Source of the DNA: Verrucomicrobiota bacterium
Lineage (GTDB): Bacteria; Verrucomicrobiota; Verrucomicrobiia; Limisphaerales; SIBE01
DNA length: 37,060 nt
NCBI GenBank assembly: GCA_016871535.1
Contig: VHCZ01000032.1
Location: 1-37,060, forward strand
Direction of reading: 5' to 3'
Part shown: piece by piece, positions 1 through 8,686 of the stretch
How positions within the stretch are numbered: position 1 is the first letter of the stretch
How the letters are laid out: each line of letters opens with the position of its first letter
The notes under the pieces: generated by a model
Databases searched by the model: none
Told to the model about the DNA's origin: nothing
The model's input: only the letters and a program-made list of their open reading frames with translations
Program-made: the position numbers and the translations under genes

Positions 1-124
1 TTTTTCGCCAGACTTCGTTGCTTGCTCCTTACAGATCCACTTCGGGATATGCTCGTCGCTCGCGCCTCGTCTGGCCGAAAAATCCCTTGCCGCGAACGTG
101 AGCGTATTTATGAAATGGACCACT
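1..124. repeat. Left copy of window-terminal inverted repeat
   Basis: These 124 bases are identical to the reverse complement of 36934-37057 at the other end, and identity stops abruptly at base 125. Within the repeat, TTTTTCGCCAGAC near the start pairs imperfectly with GTCTGGCCGAAAAA about 70 bases later, so the unit itself is a long hairpin. Its interior resembles the core of the element at 34941-35033 (shared words TTCGTTGCT, GATCCA, GCGCCTCG). The likely explanation is a multicopy genomic repeat at which the assembly ended. Confidence 0.9.
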
Positions 125-271
125 TAGGGTCTGTCTGAAAACTGTCTTCTGGGTGGAACAGGCCACCGGCCTGTTGCGGCGGGCTAACAGCCCGCCGGGC
201 CTTTTGGCGGCAGGTTGCCGCCAAAAACGGGCTGGTAGCCCGTTCCACCCATTTTTCAGACAGGCTCTTAA
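124..271. repeat. MITE-like multi-hairpin element with TTA/TTAA ends
   Basis: The outer arms are TTAGGGTCTGTCTGAAAA at the left and TTTTCAGACAGGCTCTTAA at the right, which are imperfect inverted repeats. Inside, GGGTGGAAC pairs with GTTCCACCC and encloses four consecutive perfect small hairpins: CAGGCC/GGCCTG, GGCGGGCT/AGCCCGCC, TTTTGGCGGCA/TGCCGCCAAAA and ACGGGCT/AGCCCGT. The right end recurs at 31065-31083, and a diverged version forms the ends of the element at 34791-35071. There is no coding capacity. The size and ends fit a non-autonomous transposable element, but no matching transposase is in the window. Confidence 0.75.
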
Positions 272-318
272 TCAGGTTTCAGGTTGACCCGAACTCAGAC
301 GTTCCCAAGAATCGCGCG

Positions 319-1878
319 GTGTTGCGCGTTCGATTCGCTCTCTTTGCCCTCTTTCTGGCTGCATTTTCCTCACCTCAGGCTTTGGGCGCAGGTAAAGCCC
401 GCCACGTCGTGGTCCTGGTCTGGGATGGAATGCGCCCGGACTTCGTGACACCGGAGTTGACGCCGACGCTCTGGCACCTCGCTCGCGAAGGCGTGACCTT
501 CGAAAATCATCATCCGGTTTTCCTGAGCGCAACGGAAGTGAACGGAACCGCCATCGCCACTGGCGCCTATCCCAGTCGCAGCGGCATTGTGGCCAACCGC
601 GAGTACCGTCCGGAGATCGACCCGCTCAAACCGTTCGGCACGGAGGCACGCACGGCGGTGCGAAGGGGCGACGAACTTTCCCACGGCCATTATCTGGACC
701 GGTTCACCGTTGCGGAAATTCTCCAGCGCAAAGGACGCCGAACCGCGATTGCCGGAGCGAAACCGGTGGCGTTGCTGCACGACCGCGCGGACCGCGAGTC
801 GATCGCGTCGCCCAATCCCAATCTTTACGAAGGGCAGACTCTGCCGACGAACCTGCTGCAAAAGATTGTCCAGCTCCAAGGCGCATTTCCAGCCGTCGAA
901 AAACCAAAGACCAAGCGGGACAACTGGACCACGCAGGCTTTGATCGGCCCGTTGTGGGAACGCGAAGTCCCTGCGTTCTCTTTGCTCTGGCTGAGCGAGC
1001 CGGATTATTCGCAGCACGAAACTGGGCTGGGCTCGGAAACGTCGCTGGCGGCGATCAAAGGCTCGGACGCCAACCTCGCCGCGGTGCTGCGCGCACTGGA
1101 GGCGCGCGGAGTTCGCGACAAGACGGACATCTTTGTCGTTTCCGACCACGGCTTCTCGACGATTTCGCGCAAGATCGATGTCGCGGAGTCTCTCAAGAGA
1201 GCCGGCTTCAACGCTTCGCGTGAATTCAAGTCGCCGCCGGCGAAGGACGACGTGGTGGTTTCGAGCAACGGCGGCTCGGTGCTGCTTTACGTCATTGGCC
1301 GCGATGCCGGGACGATCGATCGCATCGCGCGCTTCCTGCAAGGCGAAGAATACGTCGGCGTCATTTTTACGCGTGACCCGGTCAAAGGCGCGTTCACGCT
1401 GGCTCAGGCGAAACTTCACACGGCTAATCCTCCAGACATTGCGTTCGCGTTGCGCTGGACGGCCGAGAAAAACACCAACGGCGTTCCCGGAATGGTATTC
1501 TCGGACGATCCGAACCGTTCCGCCGGCCAGGGGATGCACGTCACGCTGAGCCCGTTCGACATGCACAACACACTCATCGCAGCCGGCCCGGATTTCCAGC
1601 GCGGGATCGTCGATCCCCTTCCGACCGGGAACACTGATCTTGCGCCGACGATTCTGTGGATCCTTGGGGTGAAGCCTCCCAAAGCAATGGATGGACGCGT
1701 GCTCAGTGAAGCCTTGCTCAACGGGCCCAAGGGAAAGCCGCCCGTCCTCAACAGAATCGAACGCCTTGAAACCCGCCGCGAGCAGGAGGGGTTTACCTGG
1801 CACCAATACCTGGTCTGCACCGAGGTCAACGGCGTGGTTTATTTTGAGGAGAGCAACGGTTTCACGACGCCGAAGTGA
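319..1878 (+). CDS. Secreted alkaline-phosphatase-superfamily phosphodiesterase/nucleotide pyrophosphatase-like protein
   Basis: This 519-residue protein starts at a GTG and opens with a signal peptide (hydrophobic residues about 5-22, cleavage near AQLGA-type residues 21-24), so it acts in the periplasm or outside the cell. It has the metal-binding layout of the alkaline phosphatase superfamily: VVLVWDGMRPD with Asp36, a nucleophile Thr72 in SATEVNG, then SEPDYSQHETG, VVSDHGFS and a late His in MHVTLSPFDMHN. Family members hydrolyse phosphodiesters or phosphate monoesters with two zinc ions; the substrate cannot be read from the sequence. No clear Shine-Dalgarno precedes the GTG, so the start rests mainly on the signal peptide. 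The gene stands alone, facing the broken pseudopilin gene. Confidence 0.85.
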   Translation: MLRVRFALFALFLAAFSSPQALGAGKARHVVVLVWDGMRPDFVTPELTPTLWHLAREGVTFENHHPVFLSATEVNGTAIATGAYPSRSGIVANREYRPEIDPLKPFGTEARTAVRRGDELSHGHYLDRFTVAEILQRKGRRTAIAGAKPVALLHDRADRESIASPNPNLYEGQTLPTNLLQKIVQLQGAFPAVEKPKTKRDNWTTQALIGPLWEREVPAFSLLWLSEPDYSQHETGLGSETSLAAIKGSDANLAAVLRALEARGVRDKTDIFVVSDHGFSTISRKIDVAESLKRAGFNASREFKSPPAKDDVVVSSNGGSVLLYVIGRDAGTIDRIARFLQGEEYVGVIFTRDPVKGAFTLAQAKLHTANPPDIAFALRWTAEKNTNGVPGMVFSDDPNRSAGQGMHVTLSPFDMHNTLIAAGPDFQRGIVDPLPTGNTDLAPTILWILGVKPPKAMDGRVLSEALLNGPKGKPPVLNRIERLETRREQEGFTWHQYLVCTEVNGVVYFEESNGFTTPK

Positions 1879-2121
1879 TGGCGCCGGCATGTCCGCGCTC
1901 TGCAGTTCGGACAAAATCTACGCCCTGGCCGGAACGATTCAGATCGGGTGGGGAGCGCACGCGCCCCCGCGTGCCGTGGTCGGCGCCCTGGCCGACTCCA
2001 TCCAATCGGACCGAACCGTCCTATCCAGTGCGAGGGTTTCAACGACGATCCGGCTGGCGAGGCGCCAGTCGGCACACGCGAGGGCGCGTGTGCTCCCCAG
2101 TTCCAACGAAATCGCCGCGGC

Positions 2122-2621
2122 TCAGCGCGTCACCGAGGCATGCGACAGAAGCCAGCGCAAGTCCGGGTTGTCGGACGAGGGCTGCCGGTGCTCGTGCCAT
2201 TTGATGGAGCCGGTGTCCGGCGCGCTGCAATCGGGCGTTCCGAGTGTCCGATGATCGGTCCACGTCCGGGCTTCGACGTGGCTATCGGCCCACGCGATCA
2301 GCCCTCGCCCGTTGTGGTGGCTTCCTGGAAACATGAAAAACTCCGCTGTTGCACCCACATCGAACGCGAGGGTTCGCCGCCGCCGCGCACGTACCCATTC
2401 TGGACGAGCCAGTCGCTGTTGTCGTCGGCATAGATCACCCACGTCAAAGCGAGTTGACGCTGGTTGTTTTGGCAGACGGCGCGCCAGGCATGCGCCTTGG
2501 GCTTTCCCACCGCCGGCAGGACCAGTCCCGCCAGAACGAGGAGGATCGTCACGACGATCATCAATTCGATCAACGTGAAGCCGCTCGCCCGCTGCCGGCG
2601 CGAATCGTTGACTTCGCTCAA
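2122..2621 (-). pseudogene. Frameshifted type II secretion/pseudopilin-like protein
   Basis: The N-terminal part (2621 down to about 2345) has a prepilin N-terminus: a short basic leader, then GFTLIELMIVVTILLVLAGL, the type IV pilin/pseudopilin cleavage site and helix. That frame reaches a stop at 2298. The adjacent frame (2442-2122) carries the matching C-terminal half with FPGSHHNGRG.IAWADSHVEA and a NPDLRWL tail, as in Verrucomicrobiota prepilin-like proteins. One extra T in the run of five Ts near 2345 would join the frames as ...QQRSFFMFPGSHH. The joined protein would also be shorter than relatives as I remember them. It is either a real pseudogene or a homopolymer sequencing error. Confidence 0.75.
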
Positions 2622-2649
2622 CGCGCAGAATCTCGCCCTTTACCCGCCG

Positions 2650-2695
2650 CCCTCCTCGGTCCTCTCCCCACTCGTTCCTCGCGGGGAGAGGAAGA
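2650..2695. repeat. CTCTCCCC hairpin repeat (copy 1)
   Basis: CTCTCCCC at 2662-2669 pairs with GGGGAGAG at 2683-2690 around a short loop. Variants of the same word family occur at about 10595-10665, 14358-14480 and 33890-34015. Here it lies between the divergent pseudopilin remnant and the phosphoesterase gene. Confidence 0.7.
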
Positions 2696-2864
2696 AGACG
2701 AAGAGTCTCATTTCGCCTAATTCAACGGCAGTAGCTCCGCCCGAGCCAGGCGTCGCATGGTGATTGGTTCGCGAGACCCTCGCCCTGCTTCCACGGAGGA
2801 AACACCGAACGTTGAACTTTCAACCTCCGGAGGCTTCGTGCTACAAACAAAGCCGCCATACATC

Positions 2865-5372
2865 ATGAACTTCCCGAACTCCACTCCCCTCGTTCTAATT
2901 GCTGCGGTGTTCCTCGCGACGCCCTCCCTTGCCGCCGACAAGAATCCGGTGCGGCAACCATCCGAGGACGTGAATAGCCCGGCAGTGCGGTCGCGAGCGG
3001 GACTTCAGCCCAACGAGAACCTGCTCTTCAGTGGCTGGGGAGTCACCCCGGCCGGCCAACACGCCGCGATGAGCGACATGGCTTTGAAACTCGTGGTCGC
3101 TCCTGACAAGGAAACGCTGGTTGCTGTCAGCGGCGGATTCAGCAATCACGGCGTCACGTTGCTGGACATCACCCAGCGCCGCGTGACTCAATTCCTGCAG
3201 CTTACTCAATCCTGGAATGGACTGGCTTTCAGCCGGGATGGCGGGCGCTTTTTTGTTTCCGGCGGCGACTCCGGTTTGATCCACGTTTTCAACTATGCCG
3301 ATGGCAAAGCGGCGCTTGAGAAATCGGTGTACCCCTCGCCGGAGACCAACGCCATCTTCCTGGCTTCGATCACGGTTCACCCTGCCACCGGCAAGTTGTA
3401 CGTCTGCAACCTGGGCAATCATGAAGTTTGGGTCCTGAACCCGGCCACGCTCGCGATCGAAGATACGGTCGCCGTCGGCCAATATCCGCATTCGTGCGCG
3501 ATGGGCGCGGATCAACAACACCTTTACGTCAGCAACTGGGGCAGCCGAAGCGTCAGCATCGTCGATACGAAGAAGAACCGCCGCGTGCGGGACCTTACCG
3601 TCGGGTTGCGGCCCAACGACATGACGGTCGCGCCGGATGGGCGTTTGTTCGTTGCTTGCGGCGGGGACAACATCGTGCACGTTATTCAAACCAAGGCCGT
3701 GGAAACGCCGGGAGAAGCGCCCAGCCCCGCCCGCCGTTTGTGGGAAGGCACGCGCGAAGTGATTTCCACGTCGCTTTACCCGCAATCCCCAGAAGGCAGC
3801 ACGCCCGACGGCGTCGCGGTTTCGCCCGATGGCCGGACGCTTTTTGTCGCCAACGCCGACAACAACTGCGTCATGGTCGTGGATATTTCCAACACGCTCT
3901 CTGAGGAAGCGCGGCGGAATCGCGAATCGCTGTCCGTCGTGGAAGGCTTCATTCCCGTGGGCTGGTATCCCACGGCTGTCGCGGTCAGCCCGGACAACAA
4001 AACGATGTTCGTCGCGAACGGGAAAGGCCTGGCCTCGCGTCCGAACGTTCCGCCCCAGACGAGCGACCCGCGCAAACTCCACAAAGGGCCGGCGTATGAT
4101 TACATCGGACGCACGTTCGAAGGCTCGATCTCGTTTATCGACCGCCCGAACACCGCGCAAATGGCCGCGCACACGCAGCAGGTCCGACGCAATTCGCCGT
4201 ACACGCCGCTGCAATTCCATCTCGCGCCGGTCCGCAGCAACAGCGTGATCCCGGATCAAGTCGGCCAGCCTTGTCCGATCAAATACGTGCTCTACATCAT
4301 CAAAGAGAACCGCACGTACGACCAGGTTCTCGGCGATATGAAGGACGCGCAGGGCAAGCCGATCGGCAACGGCGACCCGAATCTCACGATTTACGGCGAG
4401 GCCGTGACGCCCAATCACCACCAGATCGCGCGCGAGTACGTCCTGCTCGACAACCTTTACTGCAACGGCGAAGTCAGCGTCGATGGCCACAGTTGGTGCG
4501 ATGCCGCCATCGCCACCGACTACAATCAGCGGTCCTGGATCATTTCCTATTCCAAACACGGCAAACTCCCGGGCAACGAGGAAATGGAGAATCCCGCTGC
4601 CGGTTACCTCTGGGACCTCTGCAAACGCCACGGGATTTCTTTCAAAAACTACGGCGAAGGCGCCCAGCGCGTCCCTTCCTCCAACCGCGGCAAATGGACC
4701 GGCGCCCGTGACATGGACAAAGTCAAATGGTGGATCGCGGACTTGCAGCGCGCCGAGAAGACCGGCGTTCTCCCGCGCTTCACGATCATGTCGTTGGGGG
4801 AAGATCACACCCGCGGGACCACGCCGGGCGCATTCACGCCGGAAGCTTGCGTGGCGAGCAACGACCTCGGGTTAGGCCGAATCGTCGAAGCCGCGACGCG
4901 CAGCCGGTTCTGGCCGCAAATGGCGATTTTCGTCATCGAAGACGACGCCCAGAACGGGCCGGACCACGTCGACGCGCATCGCACGGTCGGATTTGTCATC
5001 AGCCCTTACGCCAAACGGCGCTTTGTCGATAGCACGCTTTACACGACGGCCAGCATGATCCGCACAATAGAACTCATCCTTGGCTTGCCGCCGTTGACGC
5101 AGTATGACGCCGCGGCGACGCCGATGTTCAACTGCTTTCAGCGAACGCCCCGGAGCACGCCTTACACGGTGCTGATGCCGAAGGTGAATTTGTTCTCTAA
5201 GAACACGGAGAAGTCGCCCTTTGCCAAAGAATCCAGGCGCATGAATTTTCGCGATTACGATCTGGCGCCCGAAGACGAGTTGAATCGCATTCTCTGGTAC
5301 GTGGCCAAAGGGCCGGACGTCCCGTACCCCACTCCCATCCATCGGGCCATCTTCACCGGGCCGGCTGAGTAA
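2865..5372 (+). CDS. Secreted YVTN beta-propeller / phosphoesterase fusion protein
   Basis: I chose the ATG at 2865 because it begins a good signal peptide (MNFPNSTPLVLIAAVFLATP, cleaved near LAA); an in-frame start at 2757 would add an unconvincing leader read through repeat DNA. The resulting protein is 835 residues. The first half contains beta-propeller blades of YVTN/YncE type, for example GVAVSPDGRTLFVANADNN and KLYVCNLGNHEVWVLNPATL. The second half matches the phosphoesterase (acid phosphatase/phospholipase C-like) family: YVLYIIKENRTYDQVLGDM, LLDNLYCNGEVSVDGHSW, SLGEDHTRGT and FVIEDDAQNGPDHVDAHR, which supply the metal and nucleophile residues. Such fusions are usually annotated as bifunctional YncE/alkaline phosphatase proteins; the substrate is unknown. 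It is probably monocistronic. Confidence 0.88.
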   Translation: MNFPNSTPLVLIAAVFLATPSLAADKNPVRQPSEDVNSPAVRSRAGLQPNENLLFSGWGVTPAGQHAAMSDMALKLVVAPDKETLVAVSGGFSNHGVTLLDITQRRVTQFLQLTQSWNGLAFSRDGGRFFVSGGDSGLIHVFNYADGKAALEKSVYPSPETNAIFLASITVHPATGKLYVCNLGNHEVWVLNPATLAIEDTVAVGQYPHSCAMGADQQHLYVSNWGSRSVSIVDTKKNRRVRDLTVGLRPNDMTVAPDGRLFVACGGDNIVHVIQTKAVETPGEAPSPARRLWEGTREVISTSLYPQSPEGSTPDGVAVSPDGRTLFVANADNNCVMVVDISNTLSEEARRNRESLSVVEGFIPVGWYPTAVAVSPDNKTMFVANGKGLASRPNVPPQTSDPRKLHKGPAYDYIGRTFEGSISFIDRPNTAQMAAHTQQVRRNSPYTPLQFHLAPVRSNSVIPDQVGQPCPIKYVLYIIKENRTYDQVLGDMKDAQGKPIGNGDPNLTIYGEAVTPNHHQIAREYVLLDNLYCNGEVSVDGHSWCDAAIATDYNQRSWIISYSKHGKLPGNEEMENPAAGYLWDLCKRHGISFKNYGEGAQRVPSSNRGKWTGARDMDKVKWWIADLQRAEKTGVLPRFTIMSLGEDHTRGTTPGAFTPEACVASNDLGLGRIVEAATRSRFWPQMAIFVIEDDAQNGPDHVDAHRTVGFVISPYAKRRFVDSTLYTTASMIRTIELILGLPPLTQYDAAATPMFNCFQRTPRSTPYTVLMPKVNLFSKNTEKSPFAKESRRMNFRDYDLAPEDELNRILWYVAKGPDVPYPTPIHRAIFTGPAE

Positions 5373-5645
5373 GCACTGCGTGATTTTGGAGTTGAGAGTG
5401 TTTTGAGTTGAGAGTTGAGGAATTTCAGTGGAGGTGGGGCCCTTGAGCGAGGTAGCGCAGGCTTTCGAGCCTGCGGGTTCACGGAGCTTTCCAGCTCCGT
5501 TGCGCGAGCCGCGCCGCGAGGGGACTGGAAAGTCCCCCTGACCGGCAGGCTGGAAAGCCTGCCCCACAAGCCAGTGAGATGCGCGTGCGCCCCAGTGTGC
5601 AATTCCTTGTTGCCGCGATTTCGGAATTCCGTTACTCAAGAGCGC
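5373..5645. other. Intergenic region holding a dispersed palindromic repeat
   Basis: No gene is apparent. The first 60 bases contain GAGTTGAGAGT words, followed by the repeat at 5447-5569. An ORF from 5415 reads through this repeat into dprA, but its extra N-terminus is repeat-encoded and lacks any domain. Confidence 0.6.
5447..5569 (+). repeat. Dispersed four-hairpin repeat, copy A
   Basis: This unit is nearly identical to 31262-31395 in the same orientation. It is a string of small palindromes: CAGGCTTTCGAGCCTG, GGAGCTTTCCAGCTCC, GGGGACTGGAAAGTCCCC and GCAGGCTGGAAAGCCTGC. The hairpin stems are the most conserved parts. Copy B has an internal duplication of the GGCTGGAAAGCC word. It lies just upstream of dprA and downstream of the phosphoesterase gene. 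Confidence 0.85.
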
Positions 5646-6752
5646 ATGAACGCCAAGGAAGCGTTGATCGCGCTCAACATGATCGATCACGTCGGGCCCG
5701 TCCGGGTCCGGCAACTCCTCGAACACTTCGGTGAAGCTCCGGCCATTCTGGCCGCGTCCAAGAGCCAATTGCTCAAAGTTCGCGGCGTCGGCGAGGAAAC
5801 CGCCGAGGCGATCTCGCGCTGGGAACGCAGCGTGGACCTCCAGGGTGAATTGAGGCGAATCCCCGAGTTCGACTCCCACGTCCTCACGCAAGCGGATGAA
5901 TTGTATCCCGAACTCCTGCGCCAGATTTACGACCCGCCCATTGTCCTCTACGTCAAAGGGCGCCTGACGGAGAAGGAGAAGAACTCCGTGGCCATGGTCG
6001 GCTCGCGCCTGACCACGCACTACGGCGTGGAGGTCGCCCGAAAGCTGGCCTACCAACTCGCCTACGTCGGCGTCACCGTGGTCAGCGGCGGCGCGCGCGG
6101 GATTGACACCGCCGCGCACCAGGGCGCGCTCAGCGGCAAAGGCCGCACCATCGCGGTGCTGGGCACGGGCATCAATCTGGTCGTGCCGCCGGAAAACGCC
6201 GAACTGTTCGAGCGCATCGCCGCGAACGGCGCGGTCGTCACGCAATTCCCGTTCAATCGCACGGCGGACAAGCAAACGTTTCCCATCCGGAACCGCATTG
6301 TCGCCGGCATGACGCTCGGCACTGTGGTCGTCGAAGCCAATCTCACGAGCGGCGCGTTGATCACGGCGAACATGGCGGTGGATTACGGCCGGCAGATCTT
6401 CGCCGTTCCGGGCCGGATCGATTCGCCGCGCAGCAAAGGCTGCCACGAGTTGATCAAAAAAGGCGCCAAACTTTGCGAAGGGGCCGAGGATATTCTGAGC
6501 GAGTTCGAATATCTCTTCCCGCCATCCAATCGCCCGCCCTCGCCCAATGAAACCGGCTCGCTGCCCGCGCTGGAGTTGTCCGACAACGAACAAAAGGTCT
6601 ATGGGGCGCTCGACACCGAGACGACGGCGATCGACGACGTGATTCGGCAAAGCGGTTTGCCGGCGTCAGCGGCGTCCGTCGCGCTGCTGAGTTTGGAAAT
6701 GAAACGGCTCGTCAAACAACTGCCGGGGAAGCTTTTTGTGAGGAATCAATGA
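5646..6752 (+). CDS. dprA: DNA processing protein DprA
   Basis: DprA loads RecA onto incoming single-stranded DNA during natural transformation, acting in the cytoplasm. The protein is 368 residues from the ATG at 5646. A helix-hairpin-helix region (about residues 10-60, with KVRGVGEETAEAI) precedes the Rossmann-like core: MVGSRLTTHYG, VVSGGARGIDTAAHQGAL, VLGTGINLVVPPENAELF and FPIRNRIVAGMTLGTVVVEA. A C-terminal winged-helix-like segment (LELSDNEQKVYGAL to the end) is also typical. The longer upstream ORF adds only repeat-derived sequence, so the internal ATG is preferred. No com genes are in the window, so competence itself cannot be inferred. Confidence 0.95.
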   Translation: MNAKEALIALNMIDHVGPVRVRQLLEHFGEAPAILAASKSQLLKVRGVGEETAEAISRWERSVDLQGELRRIPEFDSHVLTQADELYPELLRQIYDPPIVLYVKGRLTEKEKNSVAMVGSRLTTHYGVEVARKLAYQLAYVGVTVVSGGARGIDTAAHQGALSGKGRTIAVLGTGINLVVPPENAELFERIAANGAVVTQFPFNRTADKQTFPIRNRIVAGMTLGTVVVEANLTSGALITANMAVDYGRQIFAVPGRIDSPRSKGCHELIKKGAKLCEGAEDILSEFEYLFPPSNRPPSPNETGSLPALELSDNEQKVYGALDTETTAIDDVIRQSGLPASAASVALLSLEMKRLVKQLPGKLFVRNQ

Positions 6753-6798
6753 AATGTTACATCGTTGCAAAGTTCAATTCGCGTCTGGCTTACCAGGT

Positions 6799-8170
6799 TC
6801 AAAACCGCAACGTCAGCTTCGCATACACCGCCCGGTCCACCTGCACGTTGCTCGAACTGACAATCTGCGGCGCCGCCTCGCGGTGGTGCGGGTCGAGCAC
6901 GTTGCGGCCGATGACGACGAGTTCGCAGTTGGCGGTGGGTTTCCACGCCAGTCGCGCGTCCAGAGCGGTGTAATTCGGAATCCCCAGCCCCCGCCGATCA
7001 TCTACGTAGCGCAACCTCATTCCCCATTCCACCTTGCGCCCCAAATCCATGTCTGACCAGACAAAGAATTGCTGCTGGGGATCGTAGGTCTCGCCGTCTT
7101 CAGAAAAAGATCGAATCGGGCCGCGCGTGTGGAAGTTCTGTTTGAGAAAACTGTAGCCGCTGCGCAGGCGCCAGGCGTCCAGCGGTTGCCAGACTGCGGA
7201 CACTTCAAATCCATAACTCTCGGCGTAAAGGTCGTTCTGATACGTGGCGGGAATGAACAGGTGCGCTTCAGGCGCAAACCGCAAACACGCCGAACGGAGA
7301 CGAAGAGAGCCGGAACACCTGGCCGTCCATCTCCCCGTAATAATAGTCCCCTTGCAGAGTTGCGGTGTTGGCCTCGGACGGATACCAGTCCAGCCGGAAT
7401 CCCCCTTGCGACCGCCACCAGGCGTCGCCCGCGGCGCGGCCGTCGGTCAGGGTGAATTCATCCCGGTTGGAGTATTTCCCATAGACGCGGAAGTACACGT
7501 TGGTTCCCAACTGCCCGCCATAACGCACCGTTCCAAAGCCCCGCTCCTCTGCGCCGCCGCCGCCGCTGATCAGCGTTCCCTGAGTTTCATTCGCCGGCCT
7601 GGTCATGATATTGATCACGCCGTTAACCGCGTTGGCGCCCCACAGCGCCGCGCCTGGGCCGCGGATCACCTCGATGCGATCGATATCTTCCAACACGGTG
7701 TCGGTCTCCTCCCAATAAACGCCGGAGAAGGTCGGGGTGTAAATCGAACGCCCATCCATCAAGACGAGAAGTTTGTTGGCGAAAATGCTGTTGAACCCGC
7801 GCACCGTGATGGCCCATTGATGAGAATTGGCCTGCGCGACTTCCATTCCGGGCACCGTGCGAAACAGCTCCGGAATCGAATTGATGCCGGAACGCCGGAT
7901 GTCTTCCGGGCGGATCACATAAATGGCCGCCGGCGCGCTCGACAGACTCTCGCTCCTTCGCGAGACCGTGGTGACCTTGATTCGCCCCAGATCTTCCAGA
8001 CTCACCTGAAGCAGGTCGGCATTCGGAATATCCACCGCCGGCGCGTCCTCAGCCTTCGCGAGGAGGCATGCCAGCACAGCCAGCACCAGCGCAAATCGAA
8101 CCAGCGGACTGGCGAGGTTTGGCACTGCAATCGTCCGGATGGCTCGCAGACCGCGGTGAAATTTGCTCAA
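6799..8170 (-). pseudogene. Decayed TonB-dependent outer-membrane receptor
   Basis: The N-terminal 300 residues (8170-7268) hold a signal peptide and a full plug domain: VTTVSRRSESLSSAPAAIYVI, PGMEVAQANSHQWAITVRGF, LVLMDGRSIYTP and IEVIRGPGAALWGANAVNGVINI, plus the first barrel strands. The C-terminal part (7284-6799) is in another frame: SYGFEVSAVWQPLDAWRLRSGYSFL through to KLTLRF with a terminal aromatic residue. The two together give about 460 residues, whereas the family usually has 650 or more. A middle-barrel segment of very roughly 200 residues is therefore missing and the frames do not join near 7275. An internal deletion is the simplest reading. The ligand is unknown, and there is no TonB or ExbB nearby. 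Confidence 0.85.
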
Positions 8171-8686
8171 CTCACTTATTGGACCGATTTAACGATTTAA
8201 CCTTGTCACGTTGGAACGCCGTAACCATTCGGCTGCGAAGTTGCCGTGCCGCGTCCGTCGTCTAGAAAACGTGATCATCGCTGTGCCCTGCAGGGGCACG
8301 GGCGATCCTACTTGGCGGTAGGAAATTCGCCAGACAGGATTCATCCTTGGAAAAGCAGTTGGGCCCACCAAACACACGAAACACCCAAAAGCCGAACGGA
8401 TGCCAGAGAATAGATCCTCGCCCAACCGGTGGCCGCATCCTGAGTCCAATCCTTTTCCTTTCCTGCCTTTCGTGGGATCAACCGCCGCTTTAGGGTTTAT
8501 GAGCCCACCGGTGCTGTAACAGGAGGTAACAGAGTTAACGGAGGTCGCTTCGGATCGTGCGCCGCTTCACAAGTTTCTCCCCGACTTTGGTTGCGGCTTA
8601 CCGCGGTGGGTCTATCTGCGGTCCAACAGGGTGCGCTCACTTGCCCTTGGTCTCCGTTATCTCCGTTAGCTCCTGTTGTATGCCAG
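8171..8686. other. Gene-free region with two eroded inverted repeats
   Basis: No coding sequence is convincing. The region contains a GTGCCCTGCAGGGGCAC palindrome near 8281-8297. About 8345-8490 is a worn copy of the CACGAAACACACGAAA repeat seen intact at 13447-13597. The region ends in the GGAGGTAACGGAG inverted repeat at 8513-8680. Confidence 0.6.
8513..8680. repeat. Inverted repeat built from GGAG-TAAC-GGAG words
   Basis: The left arm TGTAACAGGAGGTAACAGAG pairs imperfectly with the right-arm words CTCCGTTATCTCCGTTAGCTCC and TGTTG. About 110 bases separate the arms. Degenerate tandem words within each arm suggest growth by slippage. The right end abuts the 3' end of dgoK. Confidence 0.65.

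Noticed and set aside
370-1914. Long minus-strand ORF of 514 codons opposite the first gene
   Set aside because: It is a shadow of a GC-rich gene: Arg/Val/Asp-rich composition, no domain, and complete overlap with a clear phosphatase-family gene.
2895-4808. 637-codon minus-strand ORF opposite the propeller/phosphoesterase gene
   Set aside because: It is an antisense shadow with Arg/Val/Asp-rich composition; the plus-strand protein has clear motifs.
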